5,852 nt of DNA, from positions 1 to 5,852 of the forward strand of contig CAWUUY010000480.1 in NCBI GenBank assembly GCA_963924885.1. The letters are read 5' to 3'. The translations under genes and the position numbers were made by a program. The number at the start of each line of letters is the position of its first letter. The first letter of the stretch is position 1. The DNA comes from UBA5216 sp963924885. Its GTDB lineage: Bacteria > Pseudomonadota > Gammaproteobacteria > Burkholderiales > SG8-41. This document shows positions 5,415-5,852 of the stretch, piece by piece. Below the pieces are notes generated by a model. That model was given only the letters and a program-made list of their open reading frames with translations, ran no database searches and was not told the DNA's origin.

Positions 5415-5852
5415 ATGCCGATACCAGCATCACGTTTGATTGCGTTGGCTAGCCTGTTTTTTATTGCGACCGGCACGGCGCACGCACAACCCTACCCCAC
5501 CAAGCCGGTGCGCTTCATCGTAGGCTTCGCGCCCGGCGGGGGCGTGGATATTACCGGACGCGTGGTCGCGCAGAAAATGAGCGAGCTGTGGGGGCAAACC
5601 ATGGTGGTGGACAATCGCGGGGGCGCGGGCGGTACCATCGGCAGCGACATCGCTTCCAAGGCGCCGGCCGACGGCTACACGCTGCTGTTTTGCGGCATCT
5701 GGTCGCATGGCATTGCACCCTCGCTCTACAAAAAGCTGCCGTACGATCACTACAAGGATTTCGCGCCGGTGTCGACGATCGGCACCACGCCCAACGTACT
5801 GGTGGTCAACCCGGCGGTGCCGGTGAAATCGGTGAGTGAATTTATCGCCCAT
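5415..5852 (+). CDS. Bug/TctC-family periplasmic receptor, N-terminal part (receptor 4)
   Basis: The frame is open from the ATG at 5415 to the right edge: 146 residues, a little under half of a typical receptor of about 320. GGAGG at 5403-5407 is seven bases upstream and decides the start. A signal peptide covers residues 1-24, with a clear AHA-Q cleavage site. The mature part is canonical: YPTKPVRFIVGFAPGGGVD (27-45) with Asp45 in the ligand loop, VVDNRGGAGGTIG (64-76), KAPADGYTLL (82-91), LPYDHYKDFAPV (108-119) and the start of the following domain at PVKSVSEF (136-143). It is closer to the standard family pattern than receptor 3 and is probably cotranscribed with it, although 101 bp separate them. 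The ligand and the remaining gene order lie outside the window. Confidence 0.94.
   Translation, partial: MPIPASRLIALASLFFIATGTAHAQPYPTKPVRFIVGFAPGGGVDITGRVVAQKMSELWGQTMVVDNRGGAGGTIGSDIASKAPADGYTLLFCGIWSHGIAPSLYKKLPYDHYKDFAPVSTIGTTPNVLVVNPAVPVKSVSEFIAH

Noticed and set aside
5430..5852. 140-residue minus-strand open frame at the right edge
   Set aside because: It is antisense to receptor 4, which has a signal peptide, ribosome binding site and canonical motifs.
1..5852. CRISPR array, insertion sequence, tRNA or rRNA genes
   Set aside because: I found no regularly spaced repeats, transposase-like frame, terminal inverted repeats or tRNA-like cloverleaf. The window is almost filled by the seven genes described.

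Overview
The window looks like chromosomal DNA of a betaproteobacterium, most likely Burkholderiales. It is GC-rich, and its coding content is dominated by periplasmic receptors of the Bug/TctC family (tripartite tricarboxylate transporter substrate-binding proteins), a family greatly expanded in that order. The assignment rests on gene content and base composition only; no RNA gene or species marker is present.

Layout. Positions 1-4196 read on the minus strand: first gene at the right, a Bug receptor (3228-4196), then a small cupin (2811-3206), a second Bug receptor (1819-2778), a DinB-like putative metal-binding protein (1225-1737) and an MmgE/PrpD-family protein whose C-terminus runs off the left edge (1-1169). 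The first three are 21 and 32 bp apart and look like one operon. The gaps before dinB-like (81 bp) and prpD-like (55 bp) are wider and may hold secondary promoters. Positions 4318-5852 read on the plus strand: a third, divergent Bug receptor (4318-5313) and the N-terminal part of a fourth (5415-5852, cut by the window end). The 121-bp divergent region 4197-4317 holds a 26-bp inverted repeat and a candidate sigma70 promoter overlapping it. Coding density is high and no stretch above 300 bp lacks a gene.

How it may work together. Four periplasmic solute receptors are encoded within about 4 kb, but no TctA/TctB permease gene is visible, so they are 'orphan' receptors here. They would have to use a permease encoded elsewhere or act as ligand sensors. 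The cupin and the MmgE/PrpD protein (a family of dehydratases, decarboxylases and isomerases acting on small polycarboxylates) suggest uptake and catabolism of one or more organic acids. No substrate can be named from the sequence. No clearly new system is evident. The points most worth a second look are the dyad in the divergent promoter region, the cysteine pair in the ligand loop of the third receptor, and the receptor-cupin-receptor arrangement.
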